A DNA stretch of 64,000 nt from Rhododendron vialii (taxonomy: Eukaryota; Streptophyta; Magnoliopsida; Ericales; Ericaceae), in NCBI RefSeq assembly GCF_030253575.1, contig NC_080560.1:35760001-35824000 (forward strand), read 5' to 3'. The notes beneath the pieces are model-generated. The model was not told where the DNA came from. It saw only the letters and a program-made list of their open reading frames with translations, and did no database searches. Positions 22,901 through 34,044 of this stretch are shown here, piece after piece (position 1 is the first letter of the stretch; every line of letters begins with the position of its first letter). Position numbers and translations under genes: made by a program.

Positions 22901-23374
22901 GTTTTTTTGTTTACCCTGTATTTCTTGTTGCTTTTATTGAACTTTGGGATGTAATGACTATTTATTGATTTATTGATCTATGAAGTTCTTCTTTGTTGCC
23001 CAAAAAAAAAAAAATTTCTTCACAAAGATGTCGGATGAAAAAAAAAAAAAGCTTTAAAAATATGGGGCCATAAGGACTTGCAAATGGTAAGTATGCTATG
23101 TTTGGTTTGGTTTTTGAAATTTTTTTTGAAAAATAGTAGGGGTAATAAATGGAGAGAGATGGAGAGAAATGTTAGAAGTAGGAGAATCTAGGGGGAATTT
23201 TTTGAAAAATTCTTTTTGAAAAGTAAAGAGAACAAAAAACTCCCAAATACTATTAATTCCAACAGTTGAAAGTGTTGAAAGCTTTACATTTATCCTTCTT
23301 TTTTTTTATATATGTATTTTAGTGTTAAAAATATATGTATTTTTTTTTGCTAAAAGACAACTTAAGGAGTATGA
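19992..23374. other. Intergenic region, mostly featureless; possible LINE-like tail near 22990
   Basis: No gene was recognised; open frames here are short and lack domains. A (CA)/(CG)-rich tract lies at about 20583-20615. At 22990-23015 the text TTGTTGCCC followed by 13 A looks like the 3' end of a plus-strand LINE-type retroposon, with AT-rich 3'-UTR-like sequence before it; no RT coding sequence was found upstream. Confidence 0.4.
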
Positions 23375-23450
23375 ATATAAAAAGGAAATATGAAAATCAT
23401 TTCCCTTTCAATTAAATATAAAAAGGAAATATGAAAATCATTTCCCTTTC
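23375..23450. repeat. Two tandem copies of a 41-bp unit
   Basis: The unit ATATAAAAAGGAAATATG followed by AAAATCATTTCCCTTTCA occurs twice back to back. Within each unit GGAAAT and ATTTCC are complementary, so each can form a small hairpin. Confidence 0.8.
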
Positions 23451-23528
23451 ATATTTGTCCAAACAAATTATTGAGAGATTTGTAAAGGGGCTGACAAATC
23501 AACGGCCACTAATACAATGGCCCACCGG

Positions 23529-23735
23529 TGACAAGATTTGTGGAAATTCTTTTGATGACAACAAATTGTTTTTGACCGACTTGTGGAAATTTTTGATAAC
23601 CCCAAAATTTGTGGAAATTCTTGATAACCCCAAATTTTTTACTGACTTGTGGAAATTTTTGATAACTCCAAAATTTGTGGAAATTCTTGATAACCCCAAT
23701 TTTTTTTTGACCGACTTGTGGAAATTTTTGTTTCT
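23529..23735. repeat. Nested tandem repeat, 66-69 bp unit with a ~27-bp subunit
   Basis: GACTTGTGGAAATTTTTGATA recurs with starts at 23578, 23644 and 23713 (third copy changes at its end). Between them sits the related subunit TTTGTGGAAATTCTTGATAA, at three places. The array reads as an open frame (ITPKFVEILDNP repeated) only because the unit lengths are multiples of three; there is no sign that it is a real protein. Confidence 0.85.
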
Positions 23736-24312
23736 AAAAACTCTTCCTAATGACAGCCTCTTTGGCACAATTCTAGAAATTACAAGATCACCTCCGTCCC
23801 TCCCTCTCAAACTCGACTTTGTGGGTTTCGTAAGACTCCCAAATACTATTAATTCCAACAGTTTATTTCGTAGACGCCTAATTAAAGAACATTTCTGTGT
23901 GAATCAATTTGGTCGAACATCAATAGAAAAATGATCAAGCTTATTCTTAATAAATATTTTCTCAATAGAACATCTATAAAATAAACTACTCAGAACTCTG
24001 TTAGAACCTACAAAATTGAGTTTGGAGGAACTTTGAGAGATAGGGGTAGGGAAGTAAATGCCAAAATCGATGTCCTCTTCTTAAACCGCACAGAATTTAA
24101 GGGTGAGTTTCCCTGGCCCCCAAAAATACGAATTTCAGAACAGATCATTGTCCTCGCGTACATATATCAATTTTTGGGACTAAAGGGTTTTTCTAGGAAT
24201 CAAAGTCGCTAATATCAATAAGATGTAGCCCAGAGTATGTTGGGAAACTCAACCTAATTTTCCTTTGATAATTCCACATACCAAAGACCGCATGTACTAC
24301 TGGTACACAAGT

Positions 24313-24712
24313 TGTAGTGCTAATTCAGAGTCAAACCAAGCAAACACAAACACACACAACACAGAGAAACACAAGGATTTGCGTGGTTCCCCAATAATCG
24401 GGTACGTCCACGGAAGGGCAGTGGATTCACTATATTTACTGGAGGAGGATTACAACAATCACTCAAACTCACACAGTATTGCCTCACAATCCACTCGTGT
24501 ATCACTCTCTTCTCTCTGATTTCTGATACAAAACTTTGAGCCAAAGGGTCTCCATTTATAGCCAGATGAGACCCTGTTCATTTGCCATGGAAGTCTGCCT
24601 TCATTTACTCCAAAGGAGGCTGAAGGATACTGGAGGATATCAGCAGAGGATTTGGGAGGCTCCTTGTCTGCTGAGTAAATGCAAGCGTGGGTTGGAGCCA
24701 CAAAAGTCAACA
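24313..24712 (-). repeat. 3' LTR of the Copia element
   Basis: 400 bp from TGTAGTGCTAATTC to AAAAGTCAACA on the plus strand, next to the polypurine tract. The first ~60 bp (U5 end in element sense) do not match the corresponding end of the other LTR, although the remaining 340 bp match at about 96%. Confidence 0.85.
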
Positions 24713-27700
24713 ATCTCCACCTTGGTGACAATCATTTAATCAACACTGCCCCTCTGCGCCCTTAGGCGCGCCTTGCTCGAGAGATGTTGATCAAGTCCAA
24801 GCAATGTTGGAACTTGATCCCTGTAACCACTTTGGTGAGCATATCTGCAGGGTTATCTACAATCGGAATCTTCTGAAGAAGAACATCCCCTTCCTCTACA
24901 ATCTCCCTGATGAAATGAAATCGAACATCAATATGCTTGGTGCGGGAATGGTGAACCTAGTTTTTCGCCAAACAAATGGCACTTTGACTGTCACAAAAAA
25001 CCTCCACGTTTTTCTGAGCAATTCCCAAGTCCTCAATCAAACCATGTACCCAAATAGCTTCCTTAAAAGCCTCTGTCACTGCCATATACTCTGCCTCTGT
25101 AGTAGACAAAGCCACCGTTGACTGTAACGTTGACCTCCAACTAATTGGCCCTCCAGCAAGTGTAAACACATACCCTGTAGTCGACCGTCGCTTATCTAGG
25201 TCACCAGCATAATCGGAATCCACGTAACCAACCAAATGCTGACCAAGTTTTCTGTTTCTCTCGTACTTCAACCCAACATCCATAGTACCCTGAAGATACC
25301 GTAGAATCCATTTCACAGCCTGCCAGTGCTCTTTCCCTGGATTGTGCATGTATCGACTGACCATGCTAACTGCGTGTGAAACGTCTGGCCTCGTACAAAC
25401 CATAGCATACTTCAAAGCTCCCACAGCATTGGCATAGGGAACCCGAGCCATTTGCTTCCGTTCGTCTTCTTTCTGCGGCGACATCGATGCACTAAGTTTA
25501 AAATGAGCGGCCAAAGGTGTACTGACAGGTTTGGCTTTCCCGTCAATCCCAAATCTCTGCAACACTCGCTTCAGATATTGTGTCTGAGTCAAACAAACTG
25601 TGCCTTTCGCCTTGTCCCGCTGAATTTCCATGCCGAGTATTTTCTTTGCCTCCCCGAGATCCTTCATGTCAAACTCCCTACTGAGTTTAGCCTTCAGTCT
25701 GTCAATCTCCACCTTGCTCTTACATGCATTCAACATGTCATTTACATATAAGAGCAAATAGACAAATAATCCATTTGGGAGTTTGCAGAAGTAAACACAA
25801 TGGTCAAAGTGACTTCTTGTGTACCCCTGCTCCATCATAAACCGATCGAAGCGCTTGTACCACTGTCTCGGTGACTCTTTTAACCCGTATAGCGACTTCT
25901 TCAGTTTACAAGCCCAATTCTCCTTTCCTGCAATTCTGTAACCATCTGGTTGAGCCATATAGATCTCCTCATCCAGATCTCCGTGTAGAAAAACGGTCTT
26001 GACATCGAGTTGGGCTAACTCAAAGTCAAATTGTGCTACCAATGCAAGCAAGATCCTGATCGACGAATGTTTGACGACAGGGGAGAACACCTCGTTGTAG
26101 TCGATCCCCTCCGTCTGTGCGTAACCCTTGGCTACCAATCTTGCTTTGAACCTGACTTTCTCAAATCCTGTACCTTCCTTCTTCGTATAAACCCATTTGC
26201 AGCCAATAGATTTCTTGCCCTTGGGAAGTTGAACCAAATCCCAAGTCTGATTCTTGGAGAGTGAACCCATCTCCTCATCCATCGCCTCTTTCCACTTGTT
26301 ACTATCTGTACACTACACTGCCTCCCGGTAAGTGGAGGGGACATCATCGTCTCTCACTGGAAGTGCATAAGCTACTGTATCAGCATATCGAGCAGGTTTT
26401 CAGATTTCCCGCCTCGGTCTGTTGGTTGCAATGGATTCTGGTTGCTGTGGTATTTCTTGCAATGGAGCCTCCTTTTCGGTAATGACATCCTGATCAACGG
26501 GTTGATCCTCAGGACGACTGACTTTCTGAACAGTCTTGGCTGGAACAAAGGGAGTCTCAACCTCCGCCTGTTCTGAATGCTCCACCTGTTGCTGTGCATT
26601 CGGCTCCACATTTTCCTTAGAAGGAACCTGCTGTAACATAGCAGATTCGTCAAAAGTAACATCCCTGCTTAGAATCACCTTCCTGGACTCGGGACACCAG
26701 AGCCTGTATCCCTTAACACCTGAAGTGAAACCCAAGAAAATAGCTTTCTTGGCTCGTGGATCTAACTTGGACTCAGTTACATGATAGTAAGCAGAACAAC
26801 CCCAAACATGTAACGAATCATAATCTGTACCTAGTTTCCCAAACCATACCTCCATCGGAGTCTTCCCTCCGATTGATGCTGACGGTAAACGATTGACAAG
26901 GTGGGAGGCATATTTGAGAGCCTCGCCCCAAAAAGCCTTGTTAAGCCCGGCATTTGACAACATGCACCGAACTTTCTCCACCAAAGTGCGATTCATGCGT
27001 TCTGCTACTCCATTCTGTTGCGGCGTCCCCGCAACTGTGAAGTGTCTGACTATCCCTTCCTCCCGACAGACTTGGAGAAAAGGATCTGACTTGTACTCGC
27101 CACCATTATCTGACCTCAACTTCTTGATTTTCCTTCCTGTCTGCGTCTCCATCATTTTCTTCCACTGAAGGAAGATTGGAAGGACCTCATACTTGTGCCT
27201 CATGGTATAAACCCAGACACGTCTGGAGAAATCATCAATGAATGTCACGAACCATCGTTTGCCTCCCAAAGTTACATTTTTGGTCGGCCCCCAAACATCT
27301 GAATGAACATAGTCAAGAATCCCCTCTGTGCGGTGAACTCCTGTGACAAATTTGACTCGAGTTTGTTTGCCCAATATACAATGCTCACAGAAGCCAACTT
27401 TTCCTGTCTTGGCTCCTTTCAACAAGCCTTGCCTTACTAAACCCTGTAAGGCCTTCTCGCCAGCATGCCCTAAACGCATGTGCCATAGCTTGGATGCATC
27501 GTCTTCGTCTGAGCTAGTAGTAATGGCCACTCTCCCTGTGACTGCGCAACCGTCTAGGAAATACAAGTTTCCTTTTCGGCTACCTTTCAAGACAATGAGC
27601 GCCCCTCGAACTATCTTTAGCACTCCACCCATCATCGTAATCTTGTATCCTTTCACATCAAAGGCTCCAAGAGAAAAGAGATTCTTCTTCAAGTCCGGAA

Positions 27701-29659
27701 CATACCGAACGTCTGTTAGCACCCTGGTCGTCCCATCATGCAACTTCAAATGGATTGAACCTATCCCTTGGACTTTGCAGGCGGTGTTATCGCCCAGCAA
27801 AACAACTCCTCCATCGAGATCTTGAAAACTCGAAAACCAGTCCCTATTGGGACACATGTGGTAGGAACATCCCGAATCTAGTATCCACTCATCTGAATGG
27901 TCTGGTGATGATGAAACTAATAGTGCTGACTCTAGATCATCCTCTGTTTCCTTTGCAACATTTGCAGTTGGTTGTTTGTTCGGACAGTCTTTCTTCCAGT
28001 GCCCCTTTTGACGACAAAAGGCACACTCGTCTTTCCCCAATCTTCTCTCTACAGACTTCCCCCTTGATTTTGAGCGAGACCTCCTTCGCCCTCCACCACC
28101 AGTCCTCCTAGTGTCGGTTCTGCCTCTTGTTGTCAAAGCTAATGCGGACGGGTCACGGTGAGCTTGCTGATCCCTCTTCCGTACCTCGTTATTCATCAAA
28201 GCATTTGAAACGTCATTAAACTTGATTTCTTCTTTACCGTACAATAAAGTAGTAGTCAAATGATCATAAGTATCAGGCAAGGAATTTAACAACAGTAAAG
28301 CTTTATCCTCATCTTCTATGGAAACGTCTAGATTTTGCAAATCAGCCAAAATCTTATTGAAATTATTCAAGTGTTGGTTCATAGTCGTACCTTGCGCGTA
28401 CTGGAACCCGTAGAGCTTCTTCTTGAGATATAGTCGATTCTCAATACTCTTCGTCATGTACTTGTTTTCCAATTTCTCCCATAGCTCTTTAGCTAACGTT
28501 TCCTTCATCACGAAGTATTTCTGATCCTTCGTGAGACAAAGTCTGATGGTGCCACAAGCTTGGCGATTAAGCTTTATCCAATCCTTGTCTGAAATGTCGT
28601 TCGGCCTCTCCTCTAATGTAATATCCAACTCCTGTTGATACAGAACATCCAAAACTTCACATTGCCACATGCCGAAGTTACTCGTTCCATCAAATTTCTC
28701 CACCTCGAACTTAGCATTGGAAACCGTATTCCTTTGCCCATAACAGTTCGAAGTGCCCTTGGGATGCTCGGTATTCTTCTCTGCAGATGAAGAAACTTCC
28801 GAGGTCTCCTTAAACTCTACTTCCGCCATTAGAACTCCTTAAACTCCACCCACGTGAATATCCAGTGCACAAAAAACGCGCTTTTTGGCCAACCAACGGA
28901 CAAAACACCAATGTCGGAGCTGAGTTGCGGAAAACGGAGTGCGGCGTTGGATCCGGAACGTCGAGAATAGTCAGGAACGACTACTCACTTGCGCAAATCA
29001 GAGTTGAAACGGCTCCAAAATCGCAAAATAACACCTTCTGGAATATTTCTTGGATCAGAGAATATTCCCTCTGGTTAGGACTGACTGGACCTGCTGACTC
29101 AGCAATAAATGCTGACTGGGCGCTAATGACTGGACCTTTTTGCTGATGTGTCGTATACGTGGTGCCCACCCGGCACTGACGTGGAATGACACGTGGCTGA
29201 TGACGTGGCTGATGACACAGCCCCTCTGATGATGTGACAGATGACGTGTCTGGTGACTGGGTGACACGTGGCGTGCTGCCTGGGCGTAACCTTCTGGCCT
29301 TCTGAAGCTTCTGGATCGATGATGTCAAGCTGACATCAGCGTCTCTAGGTGAGCCAGTAGCACTGGATAATTTCCCCTGGCTTTGACTAGTCAAAAAACC
29401 AGCACCTGGTTTTTCCTTCTTACAGATATTAAAGTAAAAAAAACTCTGTTTTCTGAAAAGAAAATAAACAGATCCGGCGAGCAGCAGCTTCTTTCACGCT
29501 CAACCGTCGAACGGAGCGTGTGACCTCTGTGTTACTCCGTTCCCGATGGGTCTTGGTGCGTTGTAATCGTCTGGCAAGGACGCACAAGACTCAGTGGTCA
29601 AACGGATTCTTGGATCAGAAAAACGTGGCTCTGTAACTCGGACAGAACACGGACTGAGA

Positions 29660-30016
29660 AGCAGAGTTGGACGCACAAGGATTTACGTGGTTTTCCAATA
29701 ATCGGGTACGTCCACGGAGGGGCAGCGGATTCACTATATTTACTGGAGGAGGATTACAACAATCACTCAAACTCACACAGTATTGCCTCACAATCCACTC
29801 GTGTATCACTCTCTTCTCTCTGATTTCTGATACAAAACTTTGAGCCAAAGGGTCTCCATTTATAGCCAGATGGGATCCTGTTCATTTGCCACAGAAGTCT
29901 GCCTTCATTTACTCCAAAGGAGGCTGAAGGATACTGGAGGATATCAACAGAGAATTTGGGAGGCTCCTTGTCTGCTAAGTAAATGAAAGCGTGGGTTGGA
30001 GTCACAAAAGTCAACA
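29660..30016 (-). repeat. 5' LTR of the Copia element
   Basis: Matches the other LTR from ACAAGGATTT near 29678 to GTCAACA at 30016. The inner boundary is uncertain because the sequence diverges just before this point and I could not identify a standard primer-binding site (TGGTATCAGAGC) next to it. Confidence 0.7.
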
Positions 30017-30021
30017 CAAGT

Positions 30022-30163
30022 CTGCCACTAGAAATTTCCATCAAACTCTACACGTCCAAACAAAGACTTGCACCATTATGTGATTGGACTTGGACGTTCA
30101 TGTTCCTTAATCCCTATAATAGTTCGAACATACTCCAATTGAGAACTCAAACCACAAACCAAG
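30022..30163 (+). promoter_or_regulatory. Proximal promoter and leader of the LRR receptor kinase gene
   Basis: Only about 142 bp separate the Copia target-site duplication from the start codon. A weak TATA-like CTATAATAG lies near 30113-30121. The same promoter exists as a relic at 51013-51215, where the equivalent position reads TTATATATAG, a better TATA box. The region from ACAAGTCTGCCACTAGA to the ATG is conserved between the two. Distal promoter sequence of the gene has been pushed 5.7 kb away, to before 24308. Confidence 0.6.
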
Positions 30164-33100
30164 ATGAGTCCCTTAACCAAATCTCTTTCTATTTCTCTCC
30201 TAGCCTTATTTCTCTCTCTCATCCCATTGCTTCAAATCAAAGCCCTTGCCCTTGACACAACATCATCCCGTAGTCTTGTTAACACCATTAATGTGGCTAG
30301 CAACGAGACTGATTTCCATGCATTATTGGCCTTCAAGTCCAATATTTTCCCAGAATATCAACAGGCCTTGAGCTCATGGAATGAGTCTCTACATTTCTGT
30401 CACTGGGAAGGTGTCAAATGCGGAAGTCGACACGAACGAGTCACCGTTATAGACCTCACGTCCAGAGGTTTAACGGGTTCTTTGTCTCCCTACATCGGAA
30501 ACCTTAGTTTTCTCCGAGAGCTTAGCCTCTCTGACAACAATTTTATTGGTGAAGTTCCAATTGAATTGGGTAATCTTTTCAGGTTACAGATACTGAATTT
30601 GAGCTTGAATGGTTTGGAAGGTACAATTCAAACGAGCCTATCTCATTGCTCAAATCTCATGTTCCTAAATGTAGGCGGAAACAAGCTAGTTGGAGAGTTT
30701 CCAAAAGAACTGCCTTATTCAATGCCGAAACTCGTATCACTCTACGTTGAGGAAAACAATTTGACAGGCGGAATTCATCCATTGATTGGGAATCTTACTT
30801 CTCTGATAAAGTTTAGTGCTGCTGCAAATCCGTTAGGAGGAAGTATTCCAAATGCCTTGGGTCAATTGAAAAGTTTAAGAGAACTTTGGTTGGGTGCCAC
30901 TCAAATTTCAGGTACCATCCCTCCTTCCTTATACAATCTATCGTCACTAGTTAGATTGTCAGTGCCTTATAATCGACTTTCGGGTAGTCTTCCGCCAACA
31001 TTCGGTTTCATGTTCCCCCGCCTTAAGGCCCTTCAGCTATTCGCCAACTATTTTAACGGTCCCCTACCTCTTTCAATATCCAACTGTTCACAGTTGGTAC
31101 TACTCGAATTGAATACAAACAATTTCACTGGAAAAGTAAGAAATGATTTCGGAAGCCTACGAAACCTCCGTTGGATGATTCTATCTGATAACAATTTTTT
31201 AACTAAGGGCTCCAATGGACTATCCTTTCTTAATTCTTTGATCAATTGTAGCAATTTAGAATGGTTGGGGGTGGATAATAACGAATTTGGAGGTTTATTA
31301 CCGGATTCTGTGGGTAATCTATCAGTCTCTCTTTCTCAGTTGGGACTAGGTGGTAATCAATTGTATGGATCTATTCCATCAACAATAGGAAAACTTGTGA
31401 ATCTGGAAGTCTTGTATTTGGAAAATAACCTATTCACTGGTTCAATTCCCAGTAGCATAGGTTATCTTCATAAGTTGCAATTGTTGGTATTTTCAAACAA
31501 TACAATCTCAGGTGAAATTCCAGAGTCTATTGGAAACTTGTCAATGATAATCAAACTTTACTTGGAGAAAAACAGACTCGAAGGAGCCATACCCTCGAGT
31601 CTGGGAGACTGTCGAAATTTGTTAGAGTTAACACTTGATGAAAATAACCTTAATGGGACCATTCCAAGACAACTTTTGATGGTCTCTTCTCTATCAATTG
31701 CTTTGGATCTTTCCCGCAACCGTTTGTCTGGATCCCTGCCACCAGAGATTGGGTACCTCAAAAGTTTAGCAAAAATCGATATCTCTGAGAATGTTATGTC
31801 TGGTGAAATTCCTGCGACTCTTGGAAGCTGTAGTAGCCTTGAATACTTGTATTTGCAGCAAAATTCATTTCAAGGATCTATTCCTTCATCAATGGAATCC
31901 TTGAGAGGTATTCAAAATTTGGACCTTTCTCACAACAACCTATCAGGTCAAATTCCGGGATTCTTAGGGACTTTTTCCTTGAAGAATCTCAATTTGTCCT
32001 TCAACAATTTTGAAGGAGAGTTACCAATGAGAGGGGTCTTTACAAATGCAAGTGCAATATCTGTTGCTGGAAATTATAGGCTTTGTGGTGGCATTCCTGA
32101 ACTACAACTAGCTCGATGCACCATGAAAAAATCGAGAAACAAGACATCACTTTCGCACACCTTAGCAATCACAATAGCTTCGGTAGTCGTTGGAGTAACC
32201 GCAGTATCATCTTTCATATGTATGTTCAAGAAGAAAACAAACACCAAACCTGTTGGTTCATTGTCGAAAGATCCATTCTTGAAAGTCTCTTATGGAGAAC
32301 TTCTCAAAGCAACTGAAGGTTTCTCTTCGACAAATCTGCTTGGTTTTGGTAGTTTCGGCCATGTGTATAAAGGTGTTATTGAACAAAATGGGGAGTTAAT
32401 TGTTGCGGTCAAAGTACTTGACCTCCAAACTCGTGGCGCTACCAAGAGTTTCATGACAGAGTGCGAAGCCTTAAGGAATATTCGACACCGAAACCTCGTT
32501 TCGATCATAACTTCTTGTTCTAGTGTGGATTTTCAAGGGAACGAGTTTAAAGCTCTAGTTTATGAGTTCATGCCGAATGGAAGTCTAGATAATTGGTTGC
32601 ATTCAATTCCAAACGCAAATAATGGCCAACGTGAGTTTGTGGGTCTCAATCTTCAACAAAGAATAGACATTGCCCTTGATGTGGCTTGTGCACTCGATTA
32701 TCTTCACCAACAATGCGAAAGGCCAATTATTCACTGCGATTTGAAGCCGAGTAATATCCTTCTTGACGGTAACATGGTTGCCCGTGTCGGAGATTTTGGT
32801 CTGGCTAGATTTCGTGCGGAGCTCAACACTCCAAGTACAAGTAGTTCTACTGCAATAAGGGGAACCATTGGATATGCAGCTCCAGGTAAGAAAAAGCTCT
32901 TTATATATCTCCTTTCTACTTTGAATATGCTTCTTCTAATTTCAAAATCACGGAATTTCAATACATTCGGCAGATTAGACACCGTGAAGGATTGCCAGTT
33001 AAATCAGTTGTTATCTCTATATCAATGAAATGACATTTGTTGTGTGGAATTTGGTTTGGTTATCTTAGAACAAACCAAAACCAATTCTTTTCTGTTACTT

Positions 33101-33618
33101 AAACAAGAAAGGTATCCACACATGTTAGTGTAAATGGCCTAGTTTCATATTTGCAAAACGCACATGATGTAATACGAACAAGTTTTCGCTTTCATTTCGC
33201 ATCATTTTTGTTTTCTGACGAAGTTAAAGAAAGATCATTTTGCTCTAACGTTTGATTTATACAAATGGCAGAGTATGGTCTTGGAAGCGAGATGTCAACT
33301 AGTGGAGATGTTTATAGTTATGGAATCTTGTTGTTGGAGATGGTTACAGGGAAGAGACCTACTGACGAAATATTTGTAGTAGACCTTAATCTTCATAACT
33401 TTGCAAAGATTGCTTTCCCACATCGTGTGATGGAGATTGTAGACCCCATGCTCTTAACTGAGGAGAGACATGGCAGCAAAATGGTTGAATGTTTAATCCA
33501 CATTGTAAAAATAGGGCTTGCATGTTCTATAGAGTCCCCACAAGATCGAATGAGCATAAATTCTGTACTCCAAGAGCTTCATCTAGTCAAGAACAATATG
33601 TTGAAGGTAAGCAATTAA
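30164..33618 (+). CDS. LRR receptor-like kinase, subfamily XII (Xa21/EFR-like), non-RD
   Basis: Plasma-membrane immune-type receptor that would bind an extracellular ligand and signal through its kinase. Exon 1 is 30164-32885, exon 2 is 33272-33618, with a GT..AG intron of 386 bp; the joined product is 1022 aa, the family's usual size and gene structure. Signal peptide about residues 1-29; LRR N-terminal cap about 48-86 (LLAFKSNI, CHWEGVKC); about 21-22 LRRs from 90 to 620; a CGGIPELQL cap near 641; membrane segment about 656-677 (TLAITIASVVVGVTAVSSFI); kinase from about 715 with the Gly-rich loop GFGSFG (727-732), Lys750, catalytic loop HCDLKPSN (857-864), DFG (877-879) and GTIGYAAPE spanning the splice. 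Cys in place of Arg before the catalytic Asp makes it non-RD, as in pattern-recognition receptors. A short alternative third exon is possible (AAG|GTAAGC at 33606 to AG|GGCGAC at 33720, stop 33735-33737). No damage seen. Confidence 0.92.
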
Positions 33619-33972
33619 TGATCTTACTCAAAGTTTTGAAAGTTTGTCCTTCAATGGTATTGAAAAATCCTCTCCGTTTTACACTTTGGTGTTAATGCTC
33701 CATCGTTTTATCTTCCTAGGGCGACATGGATAGCTAGACATGCAATGTTGATAACTCGGGGCATCCGAGCCAACACAAGCATATCTCAATTAGTGCTGGG
33801 AGAACAATCCACCTTCCATTAGACAATGTTGGAGCAAGCAAAATTCCAATCACTTTGACAATGTTGGAGCAAGCAAAAACAGGGGTGGGGAATCAGACTT
33901 CATATATTTTGAGGAGAACAATTAATAAGCCACCGAACTTTTAGGGGAATGAAGGTTCAGTTGTCATATAAA

Positions 33973-34044
33973 CAGACTGTATGCATATAATCGAATTCCT
34001 TACTCTCTACTCGTGAACTGTCTAAACTGTATGCATACAGTCTG
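33973..34044. repeat. Small inverted repeat, 15-bp perfect arms
   Basis: CAGACTGTATGCATA (33973-33987) and its exact reverse complement (34030-34044) are separated by a 42-bp loop. It lies about 240 bp behind the kinase gene's longer possible stop. It could be a transcript hairpin or a decayed tiny MITE. Confidence 0.7.

Larger units (their letters stand above)
24313..30016 (-). mobile_element. Nearly full-length Ty1/Copia retrotransposon (Tork/Tnt1-like)
   Basis: The element is 5.7 kb with LTRs at both ends, TG..CA termini and a perfect 5-bp target-site duplication CAAGT (24308-24312 and 30017-30021). Parts on the minus strand: Gag from about 28.83 kb, zinc knuckle CAFCRQKGHWKKDC near 28.0 kb, protease DSGCSYH near 27.9 kb, integrase with its HHCC region near 27.4 kb and core to about 26.9 kb, reverse transcriptase 26.3-25.4 kb (YVNDM in place of YVDDM), RNase H 25.2-24.8 kb, and a polypurine tract CCAAGGTGGAGAT next to the left LTR. 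It is broken in about three places and so a fossil. The LTRs differ by about 14 bases over 340 compared by eye (about 4%), which suggests an age of a few million years. It sits 147 bp upstream of the receptor-kinase start codon. Confidence 0.92.

Noticed and set aside
23431-23934. 167-codon plus frame with repeated ITPKFVEILDNP, and 119-codon minus frame
   Set aside because: Length is due to a tandem repeat whose unit is a multiple of three. Both strands are open, which argues against real coding.
32886-33028. Read-through end of the receptor-kinase exon 1 as a shorter 954-residue protein
   Set aside because: The frame crosses a consensus GTAAG donor and loses the second half of the kinase; the spliced form restores the APE motif and the family length.
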